Below are positions 18,858 through 29,023 of a DNA stretch of 64,000 bases, in pieces. A program made the position numbers and the translations under genes. Below the pieces are notes generated by a model. The model saw nothing but the letters and a program-made list of their open reading frames with translations. It did not search any database and was not told the origin of the DNA. Source of the stretch: Gammaproteobacteria bacterium. GTDB lineage: Bacteria; Pseudomonadota; Gammaproteobacteria; GRL18. Where the stretch lies: assembly GCA_016744395.1 (NCBI GenBank), contig JADGEK010000004.1, forward strand, positions 1,967-65,966, written 5' to 3'. The first letter of the stretch is position 1, and the number at the start of each line of letters is the position of its first letter.

Positions 18858-21800
18858 TTAATTTAAAGAGATGGGTGCTCTATAGCGTTTTAATAAATTA
18901 TGGTTAAAGGGGTTTTTAACACTATTTGCAATCAACTCAAATTTCGCTTTCTTACCTTCTAATACATAATCAACAATAAAATGATCATTGAGTTTCGTGG
19001 ATTTTAGATCATAATTATCCATTATTCTAAAAAAAGCCCAGGGGCCACTTTCTTTATAAGCGACTCGATCACCGTGTAGATCTTCAAATATGATCTTAGC
19101 TTCGTTGTAATCAGTACTACCTGGCCAGGTCATTTTACTGGATATCAATGGACCATGTTGATAAATGACATTTTGATCACCCTGTCTCAATTCAAACTTT
19201 GCAATATTGGAATCCAGATACATAGGGCGGAGTGAATAATTGATCTTAGGAAAATCATGATCCATTTTAAAAAAGACTTTCCTGATACTTTCAGCTCGTT
19301 CAAACTGACGCAAAGCTTTGGGATTGATCGATAAACTGAAACCTTCAACCTGTTTCAAGGTCCATGGTTTTCTTTTCGTATTCACAAAATCTTTGAGGTA
19401 AGTATTGAAAAATGTCGATTCAATACCATCAGGCTTAAAGTATTCAGTGAAATCAGCCAGTGAAGCTTCATCATTAGCCTTTGAATGTAAAGGATAACGA
19501 TTTTTCATGCTGCGTTTATAAAAAGTCATAACACTGGATTGATAAACAGTATTCAGATATGAGTTTGACTGTGATAAGACTAAATTCCAGGAATCTTTAG
19601 AAATGTCTTTTAACCAACTTCTCAATGGCTCAGGAGAGCGTGTAGATAACAGTTTTAATTGACCAACAGGATCTTGAGCACCACCTTTCAAACGATTTTT
19701 TGCCAAACGATAGGCTGTTTCACCGTCATCCATGGTGTTGGCAAGATTATTTAAATATCCTTGAAGTTCTGCCAGGGCCATCATAACATCACTCAGATGT
19801 GAGGGACGACCGTTTTTCTGTTCGACCGTCTGATTCAAATCAAAAAACTGTTTTTCAACAATATCAGTGGGCTTATCAGGTAAGTTTATTAATTTTCTTG
19901 AAGACACCCTTTTCACCATCCGAACAATGGAACCAGTTCTACCTGTTATTCGACGTGTCACTTCATTGGTTAATTCTTTATTATTTTCCAGTGTTTTTTT
20001 ATCAATGGCTAACTGACCTAAACGTGTGTTTTCAGCAACATTTTCTATCACACCTCGAAACGGTGAATAGGGTCCAGTGATTTGAGTCAAAGTATCAATT
20101 GCCTGGTTAACATTTGAAAAACGATTTATAGTCAATTCATTTAATGCATTGTTCCAGTACCGAGCATAATCTTCTAAATAAAGTGACTTTACTTTATCTT
20201 TAAATAATGAAATATCAGAAATTGTAAAATCACCATTCTTAGTACCTAAAACCCAATTTTCTTCTGCAATTTCTCTGACATATAATAGACTGTCTTTTAA
20301 AAAAATATTTTTATAGCCATCATAGGTGTATAAATACGGTACTGATTTTGTCGTACCAGAAAAAATCATATTCATTTCTGGACCAACTTGTGCTGAAAAT
20401 GTAAATGCTTCATCATTCGCATTTTTTGCTTCCAGTTTAATACGATTATAAATTTGTTGATGTAAGGGTACTTTTCTTAAAATCATACGTGCTTTTTCAA
20501 CTAACGCTTGATTGATTCGAATTTGTCCATAATCTGTAGCCAACAAGCTATCCAGATGCTTTTTAAGCTGAGATTGCAATTCAGCTTCCCCTGTCATATG
20601 AGTACTCCAGTCTAACTCCATCCATTGCTCAATAAATTCTTTTTCAAAGCGTTTAGGAAGTCCCATCATTAAATAGGCTTTTAATGCCTCAAATAAATAA
20701 TCAGGTTGATTAATGCTTAAACGTATTTGTTCTTCAAGACGATGTTTTAAAGCAGGTAAGAAGAGTTGTTTAAGTTGTTCCATATAAGCCTGATACATAG
20801 ATTCATGAAAACTTTTTCCTTGATACAAACCTAATTGCATGGTCGTTGGAATCGCTTCATCAGGCGGGAATATAGAATCGGCTGAATTTAAGCGTTGTAA
20901 TTGAGCATTGACCTCATGAAAACTTATACGCTTTAAAGTTGATAAACCATCATTATATTGAGTAAGCTGTTCATCTACTTTTTTAATATTTCGTTCATTT
21001 AATGTAAAACTGGTCGACCATGCCAAAGCACTGGCAGTTGCAACAAAAATTGCCGTGACATAGGATACACGTTGAAACCATAACATTTTATTTTCAAATC
21101 GACGATTAACACCCACTAAATCAGCCTCAGTAAATATCACCTGCTGCAGTAGGTTTTTAATGAAATAGCTTTTTCCCCGAGTTTTAATCGCAGATAAGGA
21201 CTGCCTGTCAATATCGAATGAATCAATAAGATTATTCATAATACGATCAATTGGTGTCCCCTCTTGAGTACCACTGGTCAGATAGACGCCACGAAGGTTT
21301 GGTCGCTCATAAAATCTTGAAGAGGAAAAGGTTTGTTCGATAAAACTACTCAGTGAAGCTTTAATGGCTTCCAATTGCACAGGAAATTCAACAATTTTTC
21401 CACGTCGTTTAGGGTCACGCTCATAATTAAGACGCCACAAGATTCTATCATTGGCATTTTTCAGTAATTGATCAAATTCTTCATTGAATAAATAGCCTGG
21501 TAAAAGCTCACTGGCAGTATGATTCATGGCGCTTTCAGGAAATGTCATTCCCCATACCTGTTCTCTTTCATCACGGCCCAGATCATCAAAGAATTCTGAA
21601 AATCCAGCCACCATATCGACTTTTGTGATCAATAAATACACTGGGAACTGTATGTTCAATTGATTTTGAAGCTCTAGTAACCGACTTCGTATCGAATGGA
21701 TATGAGCAGTCTTTTCTTGTTCGGTTTGAGTTAAAATATCATGAATGCTAATGGCAACCATCACACCATTAATAGGACGTCTTTTACGATGTTTTTTTAA

Positions 21801-22421
21801 TAAATTAAGGAAACCACCCCATGCTGCTGAGTCATTAGCAGCATGGCTATCCTGTGTCGTATATCGCCCGGCAGTATCAATAAGCACGGCTTCATCAGTA
21901 AACCACCAATCACAATTTCTTGTACCACCAACACCTTTAACAGCTTCATGACCATATTTTTCAGCCAGCGGAAATTTTAAGCCTGAATTAACCAAAGCCG
22001 TAGTTTTTCCTGAACCAGGAGGCCCTATAATGACATACCATGGCAAATCATATATATATTGTTTGCCTCGATTATTTTTGCTTGAGTGTTTTAAAACATG
22101 CATCGCATCATCAAAACGCTCACTTAAAAGTTTAACCTCTTCATCAGAGACATCATCATCTTTACTATAACTGTCTTCTTTTAAACCTGCTATAAGCTGC
22201 TCGTCATTTTTTTTTGCCTGTGCCTGTATTCTTAAGTTATTTACTCCCCATAGCAGTAGTAAAATCATAATCGTAACAAGACGAACTGTCTCAGAGGCAA
22301 ATGGTATTTTTTCTGCAATCGCAACGAGTGGACCTACAAACCAGATAAGAATAGATAAGGCAATTATACCTAGTAAAGTAATAAACCATTTTTTTGTAAA
22401 AATTAATTTTAAGGCCTTCAT
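18858..22421 (-). CDS. tssM: TssM (IcmF/VasK), T6SS inner-membrane complex ATPase-like subunit
   Basis: Large inner-membrane component that, with TssL and TssJ, forms the trans-envelope complex that anchors the baseplate. The 1187 residues have two membrane segments near 10-60, a cytoplasmic NTPase region with Walker A GPPGSGKTT near 134 and VLIDTAGRYTT near 180, and a third segment near 455-475. A long periplasmic part follows, ending in the DUF1215-type C-terminal domain. The Walker A motif is intact, unlike in some TssM proteins that have lost it. The ATG overlaps the tssL stop by four bases (ATGA), showing coupling within the operon. Confidence 0.97.
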   Translation of the reverse strand: MKALKLIFTKKWFITLLGIIALSILIWFVGPLVAIAEKIPFASETVRLVTIMILLLLWGVNNLRIQAQAKKNDEQLIAGLKEDSYSKDDDVSDEEVKLLSERFDDAMHVLKHSSKNNRGKQYIYDLPWYVIIGPPGSGKTTALVNSGLKFPLAEKYGHEAVKGVGGTRNCDWWFTDEAVLIDTAGRYTTQDSHAANDSAAWGGFLNLLKKHRKRRPINGVMVAISIHDILTQTEQEKTAHIHSIRSRLLELQNQLNIQFPVYLLITKVDMVAGFSEFFDDLGRDEREQVWGMTFPESAMNHTASELLPGYLFNEEFDQLLKNANDRILWRLNYERDPKRRGKIVEFPVQLEAIKASLSSFIEQTFSSSRFYERPNLRGVYLTSGTQEGTPIDRIMNNLIDSFDIDRQSLSAIKTRGKSYFIKNLLQQVIFTEADLVGVNRRFENKMLWFQRVSYVTAIFVATASALAWSTSFTLNERNIKKVDEQLTQYNDGLSTLKRISFHEVNAQLQRLNSADSIFPPDEAIPTTMQLGLYQGKSFHESMYQAYMEQLKQLFLPALKHRLEEQIRLSINQPDYLFEALKAYLMMGLPKRFEKEFIEQWMELDWSTHMTGEAELQSQLKKHLDSLLATDYGQIRINQALVEKARMILRKVPLHQQIYNRIKLEAKNANDEAFTFSAQVGPEMNMIFSGTTKSVPYLYTYDGYKNIFLKDSLLYVREIAEENWVLGTKNGDFTISDISLFKDKVKSLYLEDYARYWNNALNELTINRFSNVNQAIDTLTQITGPYSPFRGVIENVAENTRLGQLAIDKKTLENNKELTNEVTRRITGRTGSIVRMVKRVSSRKLINLPDKPTDIVEKQFFDLNQTVEQKNGRPSHLSDVMMALAELQGYLNNLANTMDDGETAYRLAKNRLKGGAQDPVGQLKLLSTRSPEPLRSWLKDISKDSWNLVLSQSNSYLNTVYQSSVMTFYKRSMKNRYPLHSKANDEASLADFTEYFKPDGIESTFFNTYLKDFVNTKRKPWTLKQVEGFSLSINPKALRQFERAESIRKVFFKMDHDFPKINYSLRPMYLDSNIAKFELRQGDQNVIYQHGPLISSKMTWPGSTDYNEAKIIFEDLHGDRVAYKESGPWAFFRIMDNYDLKSTKLNDHFIVDYVLEGKKAKFELIANSVKNPFNHNLLKRYRAPISLN

Positions 22422-23569
22422 GCATTACTCCTTAAAGTCAACCATTGAACCATAGATTCATTGATTCTTTGCAGGTTCTTTTTGTGAAACAAGAGGTTTA
22501 ATGAGTTATTCAGTGACTTGTCCAAAGAGCTTTGTACTCTTTTTGCGGGTTTGACTAAGCGTTCTGTTCCCGAATTGGAGTCATCTAATAACTCATTGTC
22601 TTCTGTAAGAATTAGAGCTTGCTCAGAAGACACATTAGGTCCAAGCTTGATTATTTCATTAATCACGGGTGTCGAGGACTGGTCAAGCATATAGGAAAAA
22701 CTAGAAAACATGGCTAATAGAATCACACCTGATAAAGCACCTACCACCCATAAAGGTACATAACGTATGAGCGCACCTCGTCTATCAGAAACACCATGCC
22801 AATGACTGGATAGTTCTTTATTAAAGTCATTTTTTAAACTGCGTAACTGGCGGTATAGATCTTCTCTTAAGTGCTCAACCTCTCCAAGACCATTATCAAT
22901 CACACGGTACTTCCCCTGAAAACCAAGACTCATACAAATATACATTAACTCAAGAATATCCAAATTTTTAATAGGTTCTTTCAATAAGCGTTCCAGTAAT
23001 AAATAAAACTTTTCTCCACCCCATGTTTCACCATGAAAAAGACTCAATAAACTTTGTTGACTCCAGTCACTTTCTTTCCCCCAGGGAGTACTTACAACAA
23101 TTTCATCTAATGATGTACAGAGTACATATCGAGCCTGAAGAATTTTATCATTCGCAATTCCAGCACGACCTGAATCTATTTCAAAATGTTTGATTTCATC
23201 TTGAAGCTTATATTTGAGTGAAGGAATGTCATTATGCATGACAGAACTGGATAATTTGATCATCATCGATAATAGAGTTGATGCACAATAGACTAACTCA
23301 TTATGAGCATTCGTTGATGTATAGTCCTCATTAGGATCTGAAGCATTTTTTGGCATAGGACGATAATCTGCCATAATATCGCATGATGATTGTGAATAGA
23401 TACGCTTAGACTCTGCTGGTATCGGTCTTGGGGAAGCGACAGTTTGCCTGTTTCTAAAACTTACTTGTGTTTTATCATTTGCATGGGAAATAGCTTGACG
23501 TTTTCCACCTGGTCTTGGTCTTATAACCGTATTATCGTTTGGGAAACGAATAACTGTTTTATCATCCAT
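22418..23569 (-). CDS. tssL: TssL (DotU/IcmH), T6SS inner-membrane complex subunit
   Basis: Inner-membrane partner of TssM. The 383 residues consist of an unusual N-terminal tail of about 75 residues, the DotU cytoplasmic domain (NELVYCASTLLSMMIKLSSS through the HLREDLYRQL region), one membrane segment at about 272-295 and a periplasmic tail of about 90 residues. No OmpA-like peptidoglycan-binding domain is present. The tail has repeated threonine motifs: DKTVIR (Thr5), DNTVIRP (Thr14), DKTQV (Thr34) and RQTVA (Thr43). In Agrobacterium, Thr14 of TssL is phosphorylated by PpkA and then bound by Fha, so these are likely switch sites. The ATG is well supported and lies 39 bases after tssK. Confidence 0.95.
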   Translation of the reverse strand: MDDKTVIRFPNDNTVIRPRPGGKRQAISHANDKTQVSFRNRQTVASPRPIPAESKRIYSQSSCDIMADYRPMPKNASDPNEDYTSTNAHNELVYCASTLLSMMIKLSSSVMHNDIPSLKYKLQDEIKHFEIDSGRAGIANDKILQARYVLCTSLDEIVVSTPWGKESDWSQQSLLSLFHGETWGGEKFYLLLERLLKEPIKNLDILELMYICMSLGFQGKYRVIDNGLGEVEHLREDLYRQLRSLKNDFNKELSSHWHGVSDRRGALIRYVPLWVVGALSGVILLAMFSSFSYMLDQSSTPVINEIIKLGPNVSSEQALILTEDNELLDDSNSGTERLVKPAKRVQSSLDKSLNNSLNLLFHKKNLQRINESMVQWLTLRSNA

Positions 23570-23608
23570 AATAAATAGTATCCAAATTGATTCTTTTAAA
23601 TTAGTTTA

Positions 23609-24946
23609 TTAATTATGTTTTATTGCCCAGAATTCCATTTCCAGATCGGGGAAGTTGGCACTGACATGGATTGCAAAGCCACCTGAGTTTGCTAATTGTG
23701 TCCAGGTTTCAGACTGACTGTCTAATTGAAAATAAGTATAACCTGAATGAAATGGAATTTGACGTGGTGCAATCGGTAATACCTGTATCTTTACACCAGG
23801 TAATTGTAAATTTACTAAGTCACGAATATGTTCTACAGGTCCAATTTTCACTTGTGTTGGAAAGCTGTTTCGAATCACTTCATTTGCCACACTGGCTTTA
23901 ACTGCAATAATAAAATGAGCCGTTTTCAGCAGGTTTTTATCATTAATAGCGGCAACACTGATTCCATAATTTCTATCTTGTAATGGTATTTGAATGGCAT
24001 TTTGTTCTAAGACCATACTTAATGACTGTCTTATACCCGACATAATTTTTGCAAAACAGGCCGTTTGATTTTCATGTTCATAAACAACAGAAAACTCTGG
24101 ACGCCTTGTGGACACAGTAAAAGTGGACAATTCACCATAAAGCGTACACATATTCTCAAATAAATATTCGGGATGTAAAATATCATTATTAAGTAGATGT
24201 CTGAATATTGCTTCATTTTTATTCACCAGTTGCAATAATAAAAAATCAGTAATATCTGAAGTCCCACCCTTACCAGATTCTGTAATACGACCCGCAACCG
24301 ATTCAGAACGATGCGATAATAGACTAATCACTTCTTTATGGTAATTTTGAATATTCACAGAAGAAGTGCAATCCAGAGTGGTTGAAATAAAGTCATCATC
24401 CAAAATAATACTTTTATCTGAACGGGACTCGACAATTTTGCATAAACTCAGGGCGATAAATTCACCTTTTAACTCACTGCTAAGCTGAACATTAAATCTT
24501 AAGTGGCCCAAATCAACCCGAGCAACGGAGTCTATCCCCACATTGTTATCACGAACATCATGCTCGTCAACTAAAAAACGACTGCTATCAGATTCAAAAG
24601 AAGACTTCTTTTGTGCTTCTGGTCTCCCTTCAGAAACAACAGGTAAGACAAGATACACAATCTCATCCTTAATTTCTTCTGACACTTGCAATATCAAGGG
24701 TATATCGTCTATATTTTTTACAGAAAAGATAGTACCATCAGGCATAACACCCTCACAATGGTTTATGACAATTTTTCCTAAACCAAGATGTTGCTCATCA
24801 ATAGAAAGACTCTTAACACCCCATGCATAGCTGTTATAAAATCGAACCATTTTTTTATTTTGATCAGATATATAACGATCATGTTGCTGAAAATGTTGTG
24901 GTCTTAAAAACATACCTTCTGACCAAACGACTTTACTATTAAACAT
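23609..24946 (-). CDS. tssK: TssK (VasE/ImpJ), T6SS baseplate adaptor
   Basis: Trimeric cytoplasmic protein that connects the baseplate wedge (TssF, TssG, TssE) to the TssJLM membrane complex. The 445 residues begin with the family hallmark VVWSEGMFLRPQHFQQHDRY near residue 6. The middle and C-terminal regions agree with TssK, including the late RQIPFHSGYTYFQLD stretch, and the length is usual. The ATG follows AGGGAGA at a good distance. It lies 13 bases after tssJ in the tssJ-K-L-M run common to most T6SS loci. Confidence 0.96.
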   Translation of the reverse strand: MFNSKVVWSEGMFLRPQHFQQHDRYISDQNKKMVRFYNSYAWGVKSLSIDEQHLGLGKIVINHCEGVMPDGTIFSVKNIDDIPLILQVSEEIKDEIVYLVLPVVSEGRPEAQKKSSFESDSSRFLVDEHDVRDNNVGIDSVARVDLGHLRFNVQLSSELKGEFIALSLCKIVESRSDKSIILDDDFISTTLDCTSSVNIQNYHKEVISLLSHRSESVAGRITESGKGGTSDITDFLLLQLVNKNEAIFRHLLNNDILHPEYLFENMCTLYGELSTFTVSTRRPEFSVVYEHENQTACFAKIMSGIRQSLSMVLEQNAIQIPLQDRNYGISVAAINDKNLLKTAHFIIAVKASVANEVIRNSFPTQVKIGPVEHIRDLVNLQLPGVKIQVLPIAPRQIPFHSGYTYFQLDSQSETWTQLANSGGFAIHVSANFPDLEMEFWAIKHN

Positions 24947-24959
24947 GTTAAATTCTCCC

Positions 24960-25487
24960 TTAATTTTTTTTATTCAACAAAATGCTATTTGCATTTAAAG
25001 AGAGAGAAAGATAGTTGTGATCACCCTTTTCTAATGGTAAAACCATGCGCCACTTTGACTGTTCAATATCCTGAAAAGCAACCATGATTCCAATAAAATT
25101 TGCTTGTTTGGTAAATTGAAGTTGTGCTTCAAATTTCTCACTGGGTTCAAAATTCTTTTCTTCCATTCTAAGAAAATCAGAACCCAATATTTCTGGCGCA
25201 TTTTGATAAAGTGCAACAAAATCTGAATTTTCAAAGTTAGAGGGTGAGACAAGAGAATATAAGCGAACGACCACAGGTGATGGGCGGCCTGTTTGATCAG
25301 GGTTTAAGTCTTGACTTGACGTGATATAAATATCGAGTTTTGTTTTTTCAGACAAAAGCTTTTTTGGATCGAGTACTTCACGTAATACTTCACTGGATGT
25401 ACATGAAACAATTAATTGTATTGTAATTAATAATAGACTGAAAGAGGTTATTTTTTTTATTTTATTTGTATTTATTATGATAGCCAC
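24960..25487 (-). CDS. tssJ: TssJ (VasD/Lip), T6SS outer-membrane lipoprotein
   Basis: Lipoprotein anchored in the outer membrane that binds the periplasmic end of TssM. The 175 residues start with a signal peptide and lipobox IVSC (Cys29). The mature part has the transthyretin-like fold signature: TKLDIYITSSQDLNPDQTGRP, VVVRLYSL, and the later FIGIMVAFQDIEQSKWRMV. The start is GTG, supported by AAAAGGA seven bases upstream. It is 67 bases from fha upstream and 13 bases from tssK downstream. Confidence 0.94.
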   Translation of the reverse strand: MAIIINTNKIKKITSFSLLLITIQLIVSCTSSEVLREVLDPKKLLSEKTKLDIYITSSQDLNPDQTGRPSPVVVRLYSLVSPSNFENSDFVALYQNAPEILGSDFLRMEEKNFEPSEKFEAQLQFTKQANFIGIMVAFQDIEQSKWRMVLPLEKGDHNYLSLSLNANSILLNKKN

Positions 25488-25553
25488 AACAATTCCTTTT
25501 CTTGTGTTTAAATTCTATAAATAATTTATAGATAAGTGAATTTTTAAAAGTAT

Positions 25554-27086
25554 TTATTTTCTTGCTTGTCGAATATCTTCAATTTGACGTTCATAGGCTC
25601 TACAAAACTCATTACCAAACATCATTGTAAATGCATCATCTTCATTTTTTATATCATTGTATAATTCATTAAACCCATCCCAATAACGCGATTTCTTACT
25701 ATTCAAAGTCAGAGTTTTGGATTTTGTTTTATTCGTCTTTTTAATAATTTTTTCTGGTGATAGTTTTTCTAACATGTAACTTAGGGCAGATTTCATACCG
25801 GCCATAACACCCACTTGATGTTCCTGTAACTCATCAAATGACTGAATGACAGCCTGTTCAGAATCCATGTAGCCTGACATGGGTTTAACCAACATATAAT
25901 GTACGAGTTGTTCATAATTAATGCAAAATTTAAGTGGATTATTTTCTTTTGTTTGAATAGTAGTCATAGACATACGAAATTCATTTTTTAAATGTGCCCT
26001 AGACATCATGATTTTCATGATGCCTGACATTGAATTTTTTGTGATTAGACCAATATTTTTAAGTAATTCTGGCAGATGTTCAGGGCTCACATCATTAGAA
26101 TTAATTCCAAGATTTTCTAATAAAATTTTGATAAGTTCCTGATTATTAATTAATGATGAAACTGCTGCTGAATCATGACATTCGTTATTTTGTTTCTTTA
26201 AAATTGATTGTTGTTCTTGTCGATTAAGGTTAGTGGAATTATGTTTTGGTGTAATAAATTCTGATTCGGACACAAAGTTATCTTTGTCAGGATCAGTAAT
26301 ATTAAAGTCACTTTTAAAATCTTCAAAGTCACCGACAATATTTTCTTTAGTCATGTTGTTGTTTTGTTGAACAATACTATTACTTTTCAATAATGTTTCT
26401 TTATGGGATGACTGACTATGAGCATAATTCTGTGATGAATTTGAATGGATAATTTTGGTATGCGTGTCCATATTATCCGTATCATTTTTTAACCAGTTTT
26501 CTGGAATTGCTTTAGGCAGATCAAAATAGGATTGAGTTGAAGGTATTGGATCTAATACTGAATTAATTGCATCAGGCTCTGCTAAAATATCTTTTTCCAG
26601 TAATCTGCCTGGAGCCAAACCATCATTTAACTGACTCAATGGGTCAATGAATTGGCTTGAATTTTGTGGTAATTCATGGGGAAACAATGGTATTGACGCT
26701 TCATTAACAGGACAAGTATTGAAGGCATCATGTGCACTCTGAGAAAAAACAGCCTTGGCTTGAGTAGAAATAATTGTTGCTTGAATTGAATACTGGCCAA
26801 GTAAAAAAATATCACCATTAGTAATGACATGATGAAATTGCCCCAAAGCTTGTTGTTCATGGTTAACAAAAAGGCCATTGGTACTATTATCAAGAATAAA
26901 AAATTGATTCTGTGCAAACTGAATTGATGCGTGCTGGCCTGAAATTAAACGTTCAGGATCATCAATTGACCAATCGTTATCTTGATTCCGGCCAATGGTG
27001 CCACCCGCTGCTTTAAAAACAAATTTTGACTGATCTTCAGTCATAGCATGTCTTTGATGACTGATTATTTCAAGTAATAAATCCAT
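25554..27086 (-). CDS. tagH: TagH/Fha, FHA-domain T6SS scaffold protein
   Basis: Cytoplasmic phosphothreonine reader that promotes T6SS assembly when partners are phosphorylated by the kinase. The 510 residues have an N-terminal FHA domain at about 28-95 with the key residues in GRNQDN, SGQHASIQF and DNSTNGLFVN, all intact. A low-complexity Asn/Ser/Asp-rich linker follows (roughly 150-310), then the conserved T6SS-FHA C-terminal domain (about 320-510, with YWDGFNELYNDI and the closing FCRAYERQI). It is the HSI-II fha2/VasC equivalent. About 190 bases separate it from the sigma-54 activator upstream, enough for its own promoter, but I find no sigma-54 box there. Confidence 0.94.
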   Translation of the reverse strand: MDLLLEIISHQRHAMTEDQSKFVFKAAGGTIGRNQDNDWSIDDPERLISGQHASIQFAQNQFFILDNSTNGLFVNHEQQALGQFHHVITNGDIFLLGQYSIQATIISTQAKAVFSQSAHDAFNTCPVNEASIPLFPHELPQNSSQFIDPLSQLNDGLAPGRLLEKDILAEPDAINSVLDPIPSTQSYFDLPKAIPENWLKNDTDNMDTHTKIIHSNSSQNYAHSQSSHKETLLKSNSIVQQNNNMTKENIVGDFEDFKSDFNITDPDKDNFVSESEFITPKHNSTNLNRQEQQSILKKQNNECHDSAAVSSLINNQELIKILLENLGINSNDVSPEHLPELLKNIGLITKNSMSGIMKIMMSRAHLKNEFRMSMTTIQTKENNPLKFCINYEQLVHYMLVKPMSGYMDSEQAVIQSFDELQEHQVGVMAGMKSALSYMLEKLSPEKIIKKTNKTKSKTLTLNSKKSRYWDGFNELYNDIKNEDDAFTMMFGNEFCRAYERQIEDIRQARK

Positions 27087-27274
27087 TATAAACTTCCGTG
27101 TTTCACTGTCTCAGTTTGAGAACGCACTGTTTTATTCGACATTAACCTTTAATCAACTAGCGTTTAATCGATGCCTCAATTTCTTGAGTATAGTTTTGAA
27201 AACAGCTTTAAATATATCATATCCATATGTAAATATTTGTGAACATTATACCATTAAGCCTTAATTATTTGTAG

Positions 27275-28990
27275 CTATTTATATTTAGGTATTACAATGT
27301 TCAGTCTTGATATTTTTTCAACTAATGTTCTTCTTGGTAATTTTAACATTTGTGCTGTGAGTGTCTGATTCCAATCATTCGCTCGTAAATTATTTTTTAT
27401 CAGGCTTGCCTCATATTTTTGCACAGCACTTTTGAGTGAGTTAAGTGGAAACAAACAAATATTGTTATCACTGTCAATATGACTCATATTAAAGTTGTTG
27501 TTTTTATTAATATATTGACTTGAATTATCTACAACTTCAATGGGTAAGTGTTCTTCAAGTAGAATACTGTCATTGTCACAAAGTAAAACAGAACGTTCTA
27601 TAATATTTTGCAGTTCACGAACATTACCTGGATAATCATAACGAGCCAAAATATCAATGACATTTGGAGAAATACTGCTAATTTTTCGACCATAATTTTG
27701 ACAATAATAATCAATAAAGTATTTTATTAACAAAATCACATCATTTTCACGATCACTTAATTTAGGTAAGTGAATTGGAAATATATTCAATCGATAAAAC
27801 AAATCTTGTCTAAACTCACCTTCAGCAATCTTTTTTTCTAAATTGCAATGTGTGGCCGCAATCAATCGAACGTCTACCTTATGACTAAATCTTGAACCTA
27901 ATGGTCTAATTTCTTGTTCTTGGATCGCACGTAACACTTTAGTCTGAAGATTAATGGGCATATCACCAATTTCATCAAGAAAGAGTGTTCCACCATCTGC
28001 CTGATCAAATAAGCCAGGTTTATCATGAGTTGCGCCAGTAAAAGCTCCCTTCTTGTAACCAAACAATTCACTTTCCAATAAGTCTTCAGGTAATGCTGCA
28101 CAATTCTGAGCAATAATGGATTCATTTTTTCTGGAACTTTTTTTATGAATGGCCTTGGCAAACACTTCCTTACCCGTCCCTGTTTCACCACGTAATAATA
28201 CCGTCACGTTGGAATCGACTACTTTATCCAGTAATAAAAATATTTTTTTCATTACTGTACTTTGACCAATAATTTCATAATTTGATTTTGTTTCTATTGA
28301 CTGTTTTAGGCGACTATTCTCAGTTTCAAGGGCCTGATTACTCTCATCTAATACTTGTATTAAATGATTATTACGTGAAACCAAATTGGTGTTATTAATC
28401 AATACTGCAGATAAAGAAGAAAAAGCATTCAGAAGATTATGATTAATTTTTTTTGAATAGTTATACAATTCAAGTAAACCAATGGTTGAACCGTCATGAT
28501 CACATAAAGACATCACTAAAACTGTTTCAGTTTGACAGGAAAAAGCCATATCAAACTCTTTAAGATGAGACATTTTATAAGATGAAAAATTATCATCTCT
28601 CCTTAACTCCATCAAACTGCCTGTAATTGCAGAATAGATAAGATAATTATTGCTATTGATAACACCTTTTTCCTGTAAACACACTCTTGATATATTATAA
28701 TGTCGTGATTGAATATGTACTCGAAAATCAATTTCTTTAATTTTAGAATGTTCATCCACAAGGCAGACATGTTGCAAATCAAAATATTTTTTGGTGACAT
28801 CAGGAAGGTAAATTTTGCCTCCTTCTGCCTGTGTGATATTGATACTTTCTTTAATTATTGCTCCCAATAATTTATTAATATCATTTTCACTGGCTAACTC
28901 ACGAGTCAAATTAATGAAATCTTCCAATGACTGCTTGTTTTGTTTCTTTGTATCCATACTTTTTCTCATAGAGAGTGAGTTCCGATTCAC
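27275..28990 (-). CDS. vasH: Sigma-54-dependent activator with GAF domain (VasH/Sfa-like)
   Basis: Enhancer-binding protein that drives open-complex formation by RNA polymerase with sigma-54, in known systems at hcp/vgrG and T6SS operons. The 571 residues have an N-terminal GAF-like sensor region (about 25-190), a short helical linker, an AAA+ domain with Walker A GETGTGKE near 270 and the sigma-54 contact loop GAFTGA near 315, and a Fis-type helix-turn-helix at the C-terminus. The GTG start is preceded by AGGAAA, but a 9-bp hairpin (28970-28995) covers it. An inner ATG at 28969 is the alternative start. It sits between clpV and fha, exactly where HSI-II has sfa2. Confidence 0.93.
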   Translation of the reverse strand: MNRNSLSMRKSMDTKKQNKQSLEDFINLTRELASENDINKLLGAIIKESINITQAEGGKIYLPDVTKKYFDLQHVCLVDEHSKIKEIDFRVHIQSRHYNISRVCLQEKGVINSNNYLIYSAITGSLMELRRDDNFSSYKMSHLKEFDMAFSCQTETVLVMSLCDHDGSTIGLLELYNYSKKINHNLLNAFSSLSAVLINNTNLVSRNNHLIQVLDESNQALETENSRLKQSIETKSNYEIIGQSTVMKKIFLLLDKVVDSNVTVLLRGETGTGKEVFAKAIHKKSSRKNESIIAQNCAALPEDLLESELFGYKKGAFTGATHDKPGLFDQADGGTLFLDEIGDMPINLQTKVLRAIQEQEIRPLGSRFSHKVDVRLIAATHCNLEKKIAEGEFRQDLFYRLNIFPIHLPKLSDRENDVILLIKYFIDYYCQNYGRKISSISPNVIDILARYDYPGNVRELQNIIERSVLLCDNDSILLEEHLPIEVVDNSSQYINKNNNFNMSHIDSDNNICLFPLNSLKSAVQKYEASLIKNNLRANDWNQTLTAQMLKLPRRTLVEKISRLNIVIPKYK

Positions 28991-28995
28991 TCTCT
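28970..28995 (-). promoter_or_regulatory. Perfect hairpin across the vasH translation start
   Basis: Arms 28970-28978 (AGAGAGTGA) and 28987-28995 (TCACTCTCT) pair perfectly around an 8-base loop. The GTG start codon (28988-28990) lies inside the stem, the AGGAAA ribosome site just outside it, and an in-frame ATG (28967-28969) directly after it. It could limit translation of the activator or serve as a protein-binding dyad. No T-run follows, so it is not an obvious terminator. Confidence 0.5.
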
Positions 28996-29023
28996 TTTCC
29001 TGCCATAAATCAATTAAGGAGTA

